64,000 nt of DNA, taken from NCBI GenBank assembly GCA_021442155.1, contig CM038214.1, positions 50,164,703-50,228,702 of the forward strand, given 5' to 3'. Below are positions 12,401-23,769 of this stretch, piece after piece. Every line of letters begins with the position of its first letter. The first letter of the stretch is position 1. The notes under the pieces were generated by a model that was not told the DNA's origin, searched no databases, and was given only the letters and a program-made list of their open reading frames with translations. The DNA comes from Cymbidium sinense (lineage: Eukaryota > Streptophyta > Magnoliopsida > Asparagales > Orchidaceae). The position numbers were made by a program, and so were the translations under genes.

Positions 12401-14072
12401 TTAGTTTAGGGTTTAGGTTTAGGTTTTATTTATTTTAGTTTAGTTTATTTTTTTTAGTTTAGTTTATTTTATTTTTTGATTTTTTATTTTTTATTTTAGG
12501 TTTAGGTTTTTTTTAGTTTAGGGTTTAGGTTTTCTTTTTTATTTTTTTAAGTTTTATTATTAGGCTTAATTTTTAGGTTAGGTTTTTTATTTAGTTTATA
12601 TTTTGTTTTTTAGGTTTATTTTATTTTTATTTTACATTTAGTTGTTCTTTTATGTAGGTATGTTATTCTTAAGTTTATTTTATTCTTTAGTTTAGTTTGG
12701 GATTTTATTTATTTTATTTTACTACTTTATTTTATTTTATTTTTAGGTTTAGGTTTAGGTTTTACTTTAGGTTTTCATTCTATTTTATTTTTTTATTTTA
12801 CTTAAGTTTAGGTTTGTTTAACTATTTTATTTTTACATTTTAATTAGTTTAGGTTTAGGTTTCTAGGTTTTTATGATTTTGGGTTTAGGGTTTAGGGTTT
12901 AGGGTTAGCTTATGGTTTAGGGTTAGTTTAGAATTTAGGGTTTATGGTTTAGGGTTTAGGGTTTAGGGTTAGTTTAGCGTTTGGATTTAGGGTTAAGTTT
13001 TAGGGTTTAGGGTTTAGGGTTTAGGGTTTAGGGTTTATGGTTTAAGGTTTAGGGTTTAGGGTTTAGGGTTTAAAGTTTAGGGTTTAGGGTTTAGGGTTTA
13101 GAGTTTAAGGTTTAGGGTTAGTTTTAGGGTTTAGGGTTAGGGTTTTTTTAATTTTTTTTTTAATTTTTTTTAAATGAAGTAAACTGGTAGGTTTATTTTT
13201 ATTTAGTTTATTTTTTATTTATTTTAGTTTATTTTTTTATTTTGATTTCTTTTTTTTTTATTTAGTTTAGTTTATTTAATTTAGGCTTATTTATTTTAGT
13301 TTAGGTTTTTTATTTTAGTTTATTTTTTAGGTTTAGGTTTAGCTTTATTTTTAGTTTAGCTTTATTTTTATTTTATTATTTAGGTTTATGTTTTATTTTT
13401 TACTTTTTGGTTTAAGTTTATGTTTTTATTTTATTTTTTTAGGTTTAAGTTTTAGATTTTTATTTTACGTTTTATAATTTAGTTTAGGTTTAGGTTTATT
13501 TTAGCTTATTTTATTTTATTTAGTTTAGGTTTGGGTTTAGGTTTAGTTTATTTTTGGACTAGGTTTAGGTTTTTTTTAGTTTAGGTTTAGGTTTATTTTA
13601 TTTTTATTTTAGGATTATATATATATATTTTAGTTTAGGGTTTAGGTTTCTTTTATTTAATTTTATGTTTAATTTTTAGGTTTTGGTTTTTATTTAGTTT
13701 TTATTTTATTCTATTTTATTTTATTTTTGGTTTATTTATTTTTATTTTAGGTTTACTTTTTATTATATTTAGGTTTTTTATTTTTTAGTTTAGTTTAGGT
13801 TTTTATTAATTTTATTTTAGTTAATTTTTTTAATTTTTTAATATTTTTTTTTAAGTTTAGGTTTAGGTTTAGGTTTTAATTTATGTTTTCATTTTTTTAT
13901 TTTTTTATTTTATTTTGATCTTAGTTTTTTAATTTATTTTATTTTTTGGTTTTATCTAGTTGAGGTTTAGGTTTTTAGCTTTTTAGGGTTTAGGGTAAGT
14001 TTAGTGTTTAGGATTTTAGGTTTAGGGTTTCGATTTTGGGTTTAGGGTTCAGAATTTATTTTAGCGTTTATA
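9461..14072 (+). repeat. Telomere-like array segment with four T-rich modules
   Basis: TTTAGGG blocks lie at about 9461-9665, 10451-11010, 11901-12155, 12871-13150 and 13986-14072. T-rich modules lie at 9666-10450, 11011-11900, 12156-12870 and 13151-13985. Anchors: TTAAGTAAACCGATAAG (about 9680), TTAAGTAAACCAATATG (about 11030) and GAAGTAAACTGGTAGG (about 13176). The 12156 module has no anchor; instead it follows GGGTTCAGGTTTTAGTTTAG at about 12127, a sequence that elsewhere lies directly left of the gene fragment. The longest perfect TTTAGGG run I see is about five to six units (near 13006-13045). No gene is seen. Confidence 0.8.
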
Positions 14073-14293
14073 GTTTTTATTTTTTTTAAATAGAGAACAA
14101 ATTTAGATTCAACATTTCTTCTTTTTGATTTCATCAACCAAGTAACACACCATGTTTTGTAAGACACAAACGATGACATAGATAAAAATTGAGCATGCAT
14201 AGAGCACATCAAAAACCCTAGATAACTAAAACTGTCTCTACTGTAAAAACACAAGTCCATAAGCAGTTCATCAGGTCAGCCATTCTTCAATTT
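14073..14293 (-). pseudogene. Glycine-rich RNA-binding protein fragment, copy 5 (3'UTR only)
   Basis: Only the 3'UTR part of the module is present. It begins at the usual A-rich edge and stops at about 14293, right where the coding part (GNWRN) should begin, and joins the last third of a T-rich module. An open frame of 72 codons on - here is read through the UTR and should not be taken as a protein. Confidence 0.75.
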
Positions 14294-15617
14294 TTATTTA
14301 TTTAGTTTTTTTATTCTTTGGATAGTTTTATTTTTTAGTTTAGTTTAGGTTTATATTTATTTTATTTGAGTTTATTTTTTTTTTGTTTATTTTATTTTAT
14401 TTTTAGGTTATAGTTTACATTTTTATATTATATTATTTTTTCTAATTTTATTTTTATTTATGTTTCTTTACATGTTTTACTTTTAGGTTTTATTTAGTTT
14501 AGGTTTAGGTTTTTAGGTATTTAGGGTTTAGGGTTTAGGGTTTTAGGGTTTATGGTTTAGGGTAAATGTTTAGGGTTTAGGGTTTAGGGTTTAGTGTTTA
14601 GGCTTTAGGGTTTAAGATTTTTAGGTTTTAGGGTTTTGGGTTTAGGGTTGGCTTAGGGTTTAGGGTTTGTTTAAAAAAAATAAGTAAACCAATCGGTTTA
14701 GGTTTATTTAGTTTATTTAGTGTATTTTTAATTTATTATAATTTATTTTATTTTTAAATTTTATTTATGTTTACATTTTATTTTTATTTAGTTTTGTTTA
14801 TTTACTTTAGGTTTATTTATTTTAGTTTATTTTTTAGGTTTAGGTTTAGGTTTAGGTTTAGGTTTAATTCAGTTTTATTTTTAATTTATTTTTTAGGTTT
14901 AGGTTTTATTTTTTATTTTTATGTTTAGGTTTAGGTTTTTATTTTATTATTTTAGGTTTAGGTTTTAGGTTTTTATTTTAGGTTTATTTTTAGGTTTACT
15001 TTTTGTTTATTTTTATTTTATATAGTCTAGGTTTAGGTTTAGGTTTAGTTTACTTTAAGTTTACGTTTAGGTTTTATTTAAATTAGTTTATTTTAGTTTA
15101 GGTCTAAGTTTATTTTATTTTTATTTGAGGTTTAGATTTTTTTAGTTTAGGATTTAGGTTTTATTTTTTATTTATTTTTAGGTTTTTTTTTTAGGTTTAT
15201 TTTTTAGGTTTAGATTTTTATTTAGTTTTTATTTTATTATATTTTAGGTTTATTTTATTTTTTTATTTTAGGTTTTGTTTTTATTTTATTTATGTTTTAG
15301 TTTAATTTAGGTTTTTATTTATTTTATTTTAGTTTAGTTTTTATTTTTTACTTTATTTTCTTTTCAGGTTTAGGTTTAGGTTCAACTTTAGGTTTACATT
15401 TTAGTTTATGTTTTTATTTTATTTATTTTTCTATTATATTTTATCTTAGGATATTTTTTTATTTTATTTTTTAGGTTTTATTTAGTTTAGGTTTAGGTTT
15501 TTAGCCTTTTAGGGTTTAGGGTTTAGGGTTTAGGTTTTTTTGGGGGGTTTAAGGTTTAGGGTTAGGTTTAGGGTTTAGGGTTTAGGGCTAGTTTAGGGTT
15601 TAGTTCTTAGGGTTTAG

Positions 15618-15917
15618 GGTTTATGGTTTAGGGTCTAAGATTTTTTAGGGTTTATGGTTTAGGATTTACAGTTTAGGGTTGTAGATTTAAGGTTTAAGGT
15701 TTATGGTTTAGGATTTAGGGTTTAAGATTTAGGGTTCTTTTTTTTTAATTTAAGTAAACTACTAGGTTTAGGGTTTAGTTCTTAGGGTTTAGGGTTTAGG
15801 GTTTAGGGTTTATGGTTTAGGATTTACAGTTTAGGTTTGTAAGTTTAGGGATGTAGAATTAAGGTTTAGGGTTTAGGATTTATGGTTCTTTTTTTTAATT
15901 TAAGTAAACTACTAGGT
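15618..15917 (+). repeat. 150 bp local tandem duplication ending in the anchor
   Basis: Two near-copies, about 15618-15767 and 15768-15917, each run from TTTAGTTCTTAGGG-like words through TTTATGGTTTAGGATTTACAG to TTAAGTAAACTACTAGG. The anchors are exactly 150 bp apart. This shows that short blocks as well as whole units are duplicated, probably by unequal exchange or replication slippage. Confidence 0.7.
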
Positions 15918-16123
15918 TTAAGTTTATTTAGTATATTTTTTCTTTATTTCATTTCATTTTATTTATTTTAGTTTATTTTATTTTTTAATTTTATTTTGGT
16001 TTATTTTTATCTTATTTAGTTTAGTTTATTTATTTTAGGTTTATTTAAGTTTGTTTAGGTTTTTTATTTTTGTTTATTTTTTTGGTTTAGATTTAGGTTT
16101 ATGTTTATTTTTTTAGTTTAGTT

Positions 16124-16138
16124 TATTATTATTATTAT

Positions 16139-16211
<73 letters not shown>
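16124..16211. repeat. TAT/TA microsatellite
   Basis: A short TTA run passes into an uninterrupted TA repeat of roughly 33 units. It sits inside a T-rich module, where other copies have TTTTA words. It is likely to be polymorphic. Confidence 0.9.
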
Positions 16212-16213
<2 letters not shown>

Positions 16214-17526
16214 AGTTAAGTTTTTTATTTTATTTTCTTTGGTTTAGGTTTTAGGTTTTTATTTGAGGTTTATTTTTAGGTTTTATTTTTTAGTTTAGAT
16301 TTAGGTTTATTTTTAGTTTATTTTATTCTATTTAGTTAAGGGTTTAGGTTTAGTTTATTTTATGTTTAGGTTTAGGTTTAGGTTTTATTTATTTTAGTTT
16401 AGTTTATTTTAGTTTAAGTTTAGGTTTATTTTATTATTTATTTTAGGTTTAAGTTTTTTTTTTAGTTTATGGTTTAGGGTTCAGGGTTAGTTTTAGGGTG
16501 TAGAGTTTATGGTTTATGGCTTTTTTCTAATTAAGTAAACTAGTAGGTTTAGGTTTATTTAGTTTTTTTTAGTTTATTTTTATTTATTTTAGTTTAGTTT
16601 ATTTTTTATTTTTATTTATGTTTACTTTTTATTTTTATTTAGTTTAGTTTATTTATTTTAGGTTCATTTATTTTAGTTTAGGTTTTATTTTAGTTTATTT
16701 TTAGGTTTAGGTTTAGGTTTAGGTTTTATTTTATTTTTTTAGGTTTAGGTTTAGGTTTTATTTTAGGTTTATTTTTAGGTTTAATTTTTTAGTTCAGGTT
16801 TAGGTTTTATATATTTTAGTTTAGTTTATTGTAGTTTAGGTTTAGTTTTATTTTATTTTTATTTTAGGTTTAGATTTTTTTTAGTTTTGGGTTTAGGTTT
16901 TATTTTTTATTTATTTTTAGGTTTATTTTTTAAATTTAAGTTTTTATTTTATTTTATTATAGGTTTATTTTATTTTTATTTTAGGTTTAGTTTATATTTT
17001 ATTTATGTTTTTTATTTTTTACTTTAGCCTAGGTTTTTATTTATTTTATTTTAGTTTGGTTTTTATTTTTTTTATTTTATTTTCCTTTTAGGTTTAGGTT
17101 TAGGTTTAGGTTTGGTTTAGGTTTCAGTTTATGTTTTTATTTTATTTTGCTTTTCTATTTTATTTTGGTTTAGGTTTTATTTTTTTTATTTATTTTTAGG
17201 TTTATTTTTTAGATTTAGGTTTTTATTTAGTTTTTATTTTATTTTACATTTTGTTTTTATTTTGTTTAGATTTTTTATTTTTTTGATTATTTTATTTTTT
17301 AGTTTAGTTTAGGTTTTTATTTATTTTATTTAACTTTAGTTTTTATTTTCTATTTTATTTTAGTTTTATGTGTAGGTTTAGGTTTAGGTTTTAGTTTAGG
17401 TTTTTATTTTATTTTATTTTATTTAGGTTTAGGTTCTTATTTTATTTTATTTTTAGGTTTTATTTAGTTTAGGTTTAGGTTTTTATGTTTTTAGGCTTTA
17501 GGGTTTAAGGTTTAATCTTTTAGGGT

Positions 17527-17695
17527 TTCTTCAGCTCAGCCTAGGCTTTCAGCCTTGTGGCCTGGGTTGCCTATGCCTAAGTAGTGCTCTAAAGCTCATG
17601 GCTTTGTAAGTGTTAGGTTCTGGGGGGCTCAGGCTCTTTTTATGGTCAGGTGCTTGGTTGGCCTAGGTTTCTTGTGGGTTGCGCTTTTTTAGAAG
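17527..17695 (+). repeat. C-bearing patch in the array
   Basis: Words such as CTCAGCCTAGGCTTTCAGCC occur where the array normally has T. Reading each C as T returns ordinary array text (TTTAGTTTAGG...). Similar patches lie at 40212-40410, 47790-48120 and 49190-49290. See findings for the two explanations. Confidence 0.6.
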
Positions 17696-17741
17696 TAGTT
17701 TAGGTTTAGAGTTCAGGTTTTAGTTTATGGTTTAGGGTTTT

Positions 17742-17804
17742 TGGTTTTTTTTAACAGAGAACAAATTTAGATTAAATATTTCTTCTTTTCGATTTCATCA
17801 ACCA
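17742..17804 (-). pseudogene. Glycine-rich RNA-binding protein fragment, copy 6 (interrupted)
   Basis: Only the outer end of the 3'UTR remains. From the A-rich edge it reads as the other copies do up to TTTCATCAACCA on +, and then breaks abruptly into TGTCACAAATTAGGG, the start of the gypsy block. The missing remainder (which would continue AGTAACACACC) is not found on the far side of that block. Confidence 0.75.
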
Positions 17805-18660
17805 TGTCACAAATTAGGGAGGTAATCAAATGACCTCCTTGAGGCTAACTAAAGCCTCATGTTCCCGGGATGTCCAGACTATATACCCATTACCATTCAA
17901 TCTTATATAAATCAACACATGAATAGAGGAAAGAGAACTCAACATTCATACACTTAAGCTATAAGCACATGCATTTCTTATGTATTTATGACTAGCATCA
18001 TAACACATTATTTTTCATTTATAAGCTTTTGAAAAATACATTTAGATTTAATAGTGATAATAGCCACACATATATTAAATTAAATCAACACCAATCCATT
18101 TTATTTTACTTGATTTTGAAAACATTGATATATGAATTCAAATTACATACCAAATTTAACAAGATTAGAAAGAGGACAATCAAATATAAGCATGTGATTC
18201 ATTCAACCAAACTAGTTCTTAAGGATAATCATCTCAAATAAGATTATTTAAAGTAAACCAAAGCTTCTTTATTAATTAAGTTTTGGATTTGATTTGATTT
18301 AAAAAGGAGAAGAGAAATCATCACTTGTTTTAAACCCAGTCCCACATTAGTAATTTGATTTAATTTAAGGAAATGTAATTAAGTTAATTTTATCGATTAA
18401 GTAAGTTGAACTTTTAATTAGATGAATTAATTAGCCTTACCTATGTCACCTTAAAGTAATTAACTAAATAATTATGATATAACATGATATGCATAGAAAA
18501 TAACTTGCAATGATCCTTGAAAATAAAAGGGGCATAATGCAATTGGCTCATGATTAATATTTAATTAGATTAAGGGACTTAAATAATTACTCTTATATTT
18601 TTCCCACATATGTGGACTAACCATAAGTTCATTAAACTCTTTTAGGTGCGTGATCTAACG
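17805..18660 (+). repeat. Candidate 5' LTR of the gypsy element
   Basis: It begins TGTCACAAATTAGGG at the exact point where the gene-fragment copy is broken, as expected of a retroviral-type TG start. The AT-rich body continues to about 18660, where the base composition changes to balanced, coding-like DNA. No partner LTR is visible in the window, so neither the end nor the identity as an LTR is proven. An open frame of 70 codons (18029-18241) in it is AT-rich noise. Confidence 0.35.
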
Positions 18661-18678
18661 TCACTCGAGTGAGGGAGA

Positions 18679-19375
18679 ATGGCATCCGTTTGCCATTGCT
18701 CACTTGATACGAGCTTACCCGAGCTCAGATCAACTCCAAAAGGATCCCACACCTTCACGACATCGATTGGATGGGATCAAACAGCCAAGATCACACAAGA
18801 TGCAAGTTTTCTTCAAAAAGATCCAACCCATTTTTTCCTAAGGATTGGTTTTGAAAGCATACCACGCCGTAGCTCAAGACTGGCAGCTCGAATGATTAAG
18901 GAAGCTTCATCTAGTGTAGACAAAGGGCTGTTGAGTAACAATTGGAATCATTATGATGATTTGGAGCTGGACTTTGATCGAAGTCTCACCTTTGGTACTC
19001 GGGAAGCTCGTGAGATGATTCATTCTTGCTCAACGAGGCCTAAGGAAGGTACATGCAAAGTTAATTTGAGTTTGATGGAGAAATAGGGAAGCTAGGTCAG
19101 AAATGGGAGTGCCCTATTTTTTGATAGACGTGAATGGGATTTTCCAATCGAGGAACAAGCTTGGGAGCTTAGGGAATGGCTCTAGCGGGTTGTTTTGGGT
19201 AGCTAGGGCTCCACGGAATGATTTTTGTGTGTGTTTGAGTGGAAATAAGGGGGTGTATACCCCCTTTCATCTTGATCGGATGGTGGGATCAGATTTGGCT
19301 TCTAGTGACCGATTGGCATCTCAAAGAGTCTTGGGTAGTAGGGAGCAGGTGAGTTGGCTCAACTTGGTTGGTTGA
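18679..19375 (+). pseudogene. Unassigned ORF remnants 5' of gypsy pol
   Basis: Two open stretches lie in the gag position. The first, 135 codons from ATG at 18679, contains IPRRSSRLAARMIKEASS and is charged and soluble in character. The second region gives, in another frame from about 19110, FDRREWDFPIEEQAWELREW followed by stops; the open frame at 19103-19375 may be a shifted reading of the same sequence. I do not recognise a family. GC content is clearly higher than in the flanks. It could be a decayed gag or a captured host sequence. Confidence 0.35.
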
Positions 19376-20619
19376 AGGTGTGGAGGTGGCTGCCAAGGAT
19401 GAATCATGGGTGTTCTATGGGTTTCAAAATCTCCAATGGGGAAGGTAAGGTGATTTTACCTCCCATGGGTCATAACCGATCCAACCACCCCTTAGGTCAG
19501 GTTGGGCAGTGTCCTAGTTGCTAGGTGGACCATTGGGAGAGTACCAAGTGGCTCAATGAAGATGACCACTTACATGGTGATTTGTATGTGAAGCCCTTGA
19601 CCAAGGGTAGAATGATTATTTGGCATTGGATTTGATTTCATTTGAAATACATATGGGTGGGACAACTGACCTCCACTAGGTAGAGGAAGAGTCTGAGGTC
19701 CTGTGGGTGAAAATCTCATTATTGGCCACCCAATAGAAGATATGTCCCAACTAAAAGGAGTACACCTGCTATCCATATAAACTTAAAACCTAGTTTATAG
19801 GATGAGTCTTATATGGTTAGCATAATAGCCAAGAGTAGATTCCCTTGGAGGTGCACTTGAGATAGATGAAGATCCAAAGCAAAGCATAAGTGTGTCCATG
19901 TCTATATGTGAAATAGTTATGCGTCAATTGAGAATCTTAGCTCTAACCCCACTGTCCTCTCAAAAAGCTGATGATTTGGTAGTTAAGGAAGCCCCTAAGT
20001 CATCCATAGGTGTGAAGACTCAGAGGTTCGTTTAGGGAGAATCATCCTCAAGTTAAGAAGTTGATGTAGAACTTGAGAATGATTCATATAAAGATTTAAT
20101 AGAATTAATTTTCTATTGGTACTTTGCTTGTGTACAGAATTTAACAAAGAAAGGGCTAATCCCACATACTTGGTCAAAGCACAAGTCAGACTACTTCAAA
20201 ATAATATGGAAGAACAAATGCAAAAGCTCTCAATCAAGACTAGGACTAGGATTTGGCACAATGGGTCCAGTCAATGATGATGATTACTACTTAGTCCTCA
20301 TTAATTATTTGGAATTTGATATGTTTTTTCAAATCATATTAACTCATATGAGGAGTTGTGCTTTGAAACTTAGATGATCCTATGATTTTGAAGTCAAAGC
20401 CCACTAAAGAAGAGAAAACATAAAACCATCGACGAGCTCAAGAAATCAACAATCAAGAAGATCCACTCACATACATCAATTTTGTTGAATGAAATTGAAA
20501 CCAATGACTTAGTTAGCTATTCATTAAGGACTGCTGGAGTTAAGAGATGGCTGATTGGCTCCTTATATAGTGGTCCATAAACTAGTAATAGAGCATACTG
20601 CTGACCTTATCAAGTAAGC

Positions 20620-21270
20620 TCCTAGATGCATGCGATTAGACATAGAACAACGGGTCATTTATGAAGTCAAAAAATTGATCGATGTTGACATCATAAGAAA
20701 AAATACCCTACAGTTAGTTAGCATCATCAGCTAAGAAAAAAGAATGGCCAAATTCACATATGCGTTGATTTTATAGATTTAAATAAGCATGTCCAAAAGA
20801 TGAATTTCTACTAATCTTGAGATGTGGACATTGCGCTCAAACAACCTTCTATTTCATGGATGGCTTATTTAGATATAAACAAATAAAGATGACCCCTAAA
20901 GATGAAAGAAACATTGATTTTAGAACCATGATCAGAATCTATTGCTATAAGGTCATGCCTTTCAGCCTTAAAAAAGCCGGTGCTACATACCAGCGAGCTA
21001 TGACTCGAATCTTCGATGAACTCATTCATCAGCAAGTCAAGTGCAATGTCGATGAACTCATGGTAAAAAGTACAAAAAAAGGAAGACCATCTCTTTAACT
21101 TGAGAGTAGTTTTTGAGCAGTTAAGACAATTTAACCTCAAAATGAACTCCCTGAAGTGTTCATTCGGAGAAGCTTCAAAGAAAATTCCTTGTGTTTTTGT
21201 TCGACACCAGGGAATCAAAATCGATTTGGAGAAGATCAATGCGATATTAAAAATGCCACCCCCTAAAGTT
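20620..21270 (+). pseudogene. Gypsy reverse transcriptase remnant
   Basis: The reading frames give KKNGQIHICVDFIDLNK, then MDGLFRYKQIKMTPKDERN, then CYKVMPFSLKKAGATYQRAM and CNVDELMVKSTK, the conserved blocks of Ty3/gypsy RT in the right order. The catalytic YVDD box reads NVDE, so both the first position and the second Asp are changed. Stops interrupt the sequence between blocks, for example around 20815. The function in a live element would be minus- and plus-strand cDNA synthesis in virus-like particles; this copy is dead. Confidence 0.75.
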
Positions 21271-21364
21271 TAACTCAACTCAAATCATTCCAAGGGTAAT
21301 TGGCATATCTAAGATGCTTTATATCCAACCATAGGAAGATTTTCATTCTAGCACTTGTAAAGGA

Positions 21365-22290
21365 TAAAGTTCAAGTGGGATGACAAGTATCAGCATGCCT
21401 TTGAAGACATCAAGCAGATGATGTCGCCATTCTAGTAAGCATCTTGGGCAAGCACCATACTTTACACTCATGCCAGATCACTCCCTTGGTGCTTTGTTAT
21501 CCCAAAACATTAAAGGGAAGGAAAATGAACTCTACTACCTCGCCATCCTCTAATCCATGCTAACACTAATTATCCACCATCAGAGGCATTCCCTAGCTTT
21601 AATTTGCATCCCAAAGCACAAAGATTACATGCTTCCTCATAAGGTGAACTTAATCTCTAGGATGAATGCACTATAATATCTGATCACCAACACTATTAGT
21701 TTCACCAGTCCATGATCATCTCACAATTTGGCATTACCTTTGTACCCTTTCATGCGTGAAAGGACAAGCTAGTGGATTTCTTAGCAAGCACTAATTCCTA
21801 CCCACTTTCCTCTTAGATGGTCTCCCATGAATAAATCATGAACTTAGGGAATACTAGCATTAATGGGAGATGTACTTTGATGGTGCTTTTTCAAAGAGGA
21901 GAAGAACCATCCTATTACTCTAGAAAGTGTAGGAATAGTTCTCTTAACCCGTGATAATGATGTGATGAGATTCTCATCATCATCCAACTTGCACCAATAT
22001 GAAGTCAATATAAGGTTCTTCCTTTAGAGTTGGTTACTCTAAGCATCCATAATATCAACAACTTTTCTGATTCTTGTAGTTATCAACCAAATCTCAGGTC
22101 CTATAAGGTTATAAAGCCCAAGCTCCATCAGACCACAAGTACACCATGGAGTTATTGGCTCAAATCCTAGAGGTTACCATTTATAAGATTCCTCGAGGAG
22201 AGAACATCATAGCATATGCTTTAGCCAAGCTTGCTAAAGAGTTGGCATGTCTAGAGGATGAGATGATATCAACAAAGGTTCAAAATAGAT
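21365..22290 (+). pseudogene. Gypsy RNase H region remnant
   Basis: The region starts FKWDDKYQHAFEDIKQMM, the usual link from RT to RNase H in plant gypsy elements. It later shows KDKLVDFLAS and IPRGENIIAYALAKLAKELA (compare IPRxENxxADALAxLA). The frame changes several times and stops are frequent. It lies in line between RT and integrase. Confidence 0.6.
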
Positions 22291-22329
22291 AAGTCTTATA
22301 TCTTATTGATATTGAACTCATTGAAAAGT

Positions 22330-23590
22330 ACACTCTTGAAGGGGAGGTTGCCATTTCTAAGAAGGACGAGGAGTTAGATTGGAGGCAACCATTCATGGAT
22401 TACCTAAATAAAGCAAAACTACCTCAAGAGAAGTCCCAAGCCCATAAGATGAAGTAGAAAGCACTTTCCTACACTTTTGTGGATGGTGTCTTGTACCAAC
22501 GATCTTTCAATTATATGTTGTTACATTGTTTAGACAAGCACAAATCACATAAGATTATGACTGAGGTATACTCAGGATTATGTGGAGCCAACCAATCTGA
22601 TCTGAAGATGAAAGCCAAGATGAAGAGACTAGATACTACCTCGATTAAAGATTGCATGGATATGGCTAAACATGCCACTAATGTCAAATACATGTGGTCC
22701 TACACCAACCACCCAACATTCTACATCCTACATTTCATGGCCATTCAGTGGTACTAATATAGTTGTGATCCTCATTCTTCCAAGGGTCATCGCCATCTTA
22801 TCTACCATAATTACTTTTCCAAATGGGTGATAGCAATTTCACTAGAGGTCATAGTTCAACATGTACTATAATTTAGGAACCATATCATATATAGGTTGAG
22901 TGCCTCATGAATTATATCATTATTCACTCAAGAGCATCGAGATCAACAACTTTGCATAGAGACATAACATATATTGAGATATTCTACCATCAACTAGAGG
23001 GTAAACATCCCGTAAGCCTTCAACAAAACTCTCATAGAAATACTAAAGAAGATACTTGACAATAACATTTATAGTCATGAGCTTTGAAGCCTATTCATCG
23101 CACACATATAGAACTCCAACTTAGTCTACTCCTTTCTTCTTAGTCTATGGGTCCAAAGCCATTCTACCATTAGAATTTCAACTCATATCACTAAGGATAA
23201 TTATGGGTAGCCATATCACAACAGAGCAAAATGCCAAGTTACAGTTAGAAGAGCTCAAAGGATTGATGGAGAGATGCTTGAGCACATGCTAAAACCTCAA
23301 GTTTTACAAAGCTAAAATGATTCAAGATCATAACAAGTTGGTCTGTCCTAAAGCTTTTTAAGTAGGAGAGCTTATTTTAGTTTTAAGGAAACTAATTATT
23401 ACCTGTCGTAAGATGGGAGGCAAGTTTGAACCTACTTGGGAAGACCCTTTTGCCATAGAGAAGGCATACCAAGGAGAATCTTATCAGCTTATTAGTCATA
23501 AGGGAGAGCACCCAATTCTTTCGATCAATGGGCTCTACTTAAATAAATATTATAAATCATGTTTCCATATAATTATCATCAATGAAAATT
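22330..23590 (+). pseudogene. Gypsy integrase remnant
   Basis: It opens with the pre-integrase stretch (DWRQPFMDYLNKAKLP, then YTFVDGVLYQRSFNY) and the zinc-binding region (EVYSGLCGANQ, then IKDCMDMAKHATNVKYMW). There, the first Cys of the HHCC finger reads as Ala and the second as Val, so the finger is destroyed. The catalytic core is badly decayed. The C-terminal part GGKFEPTWEDPFAIEKAY and NGLYLNKYY at 23413-23570 is well preserved. It lies 3' of RNase H, as in Ty3/gypsy and unlike Ty1/copia. Confidence 0.7.
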
Positions 23591-23769
23591 CCATTTTGAA
23601 TTCAATCTCTTCCATGTTGAAAGAATTCTTGTTTATGAATCCACCACAATATGTTTATGGTAGTTGTAAGGAACCAGAGCAGTGTCCTACCCTTCATCGG
23701 TACAATGCAAACATAAACTACACATAAACATATAAAATAAATACATATCTTTTATCTCGCTACTGAATT

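Larger units (their letters stand above)
14294..17741 (+). repeat. Telomere-like array segment with T-rich modules
   Basis: A partial T-rich piece (14294-14520) is joined to copy 5. TTTAGGG blocks lie at about 14521-14665, 15511-15890 and 16441-16510. T-rich modules lie at 14666-15510, 15897-16440 and 16511-17500. Anchors: TAAGTAAACCAATCGG (14681), TTAAGTAAACTACTAGG (15750 and 15900) and TTAAGTAAACTAGTAGG (16531). A C-bearing patch covers 17527-17695 (separate entry). The last stretch before copy 6 (AGTTCAGGTTTTAGTTTATG) is the conserved left flank of the gene-fragment module. Confidence 0.8.
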
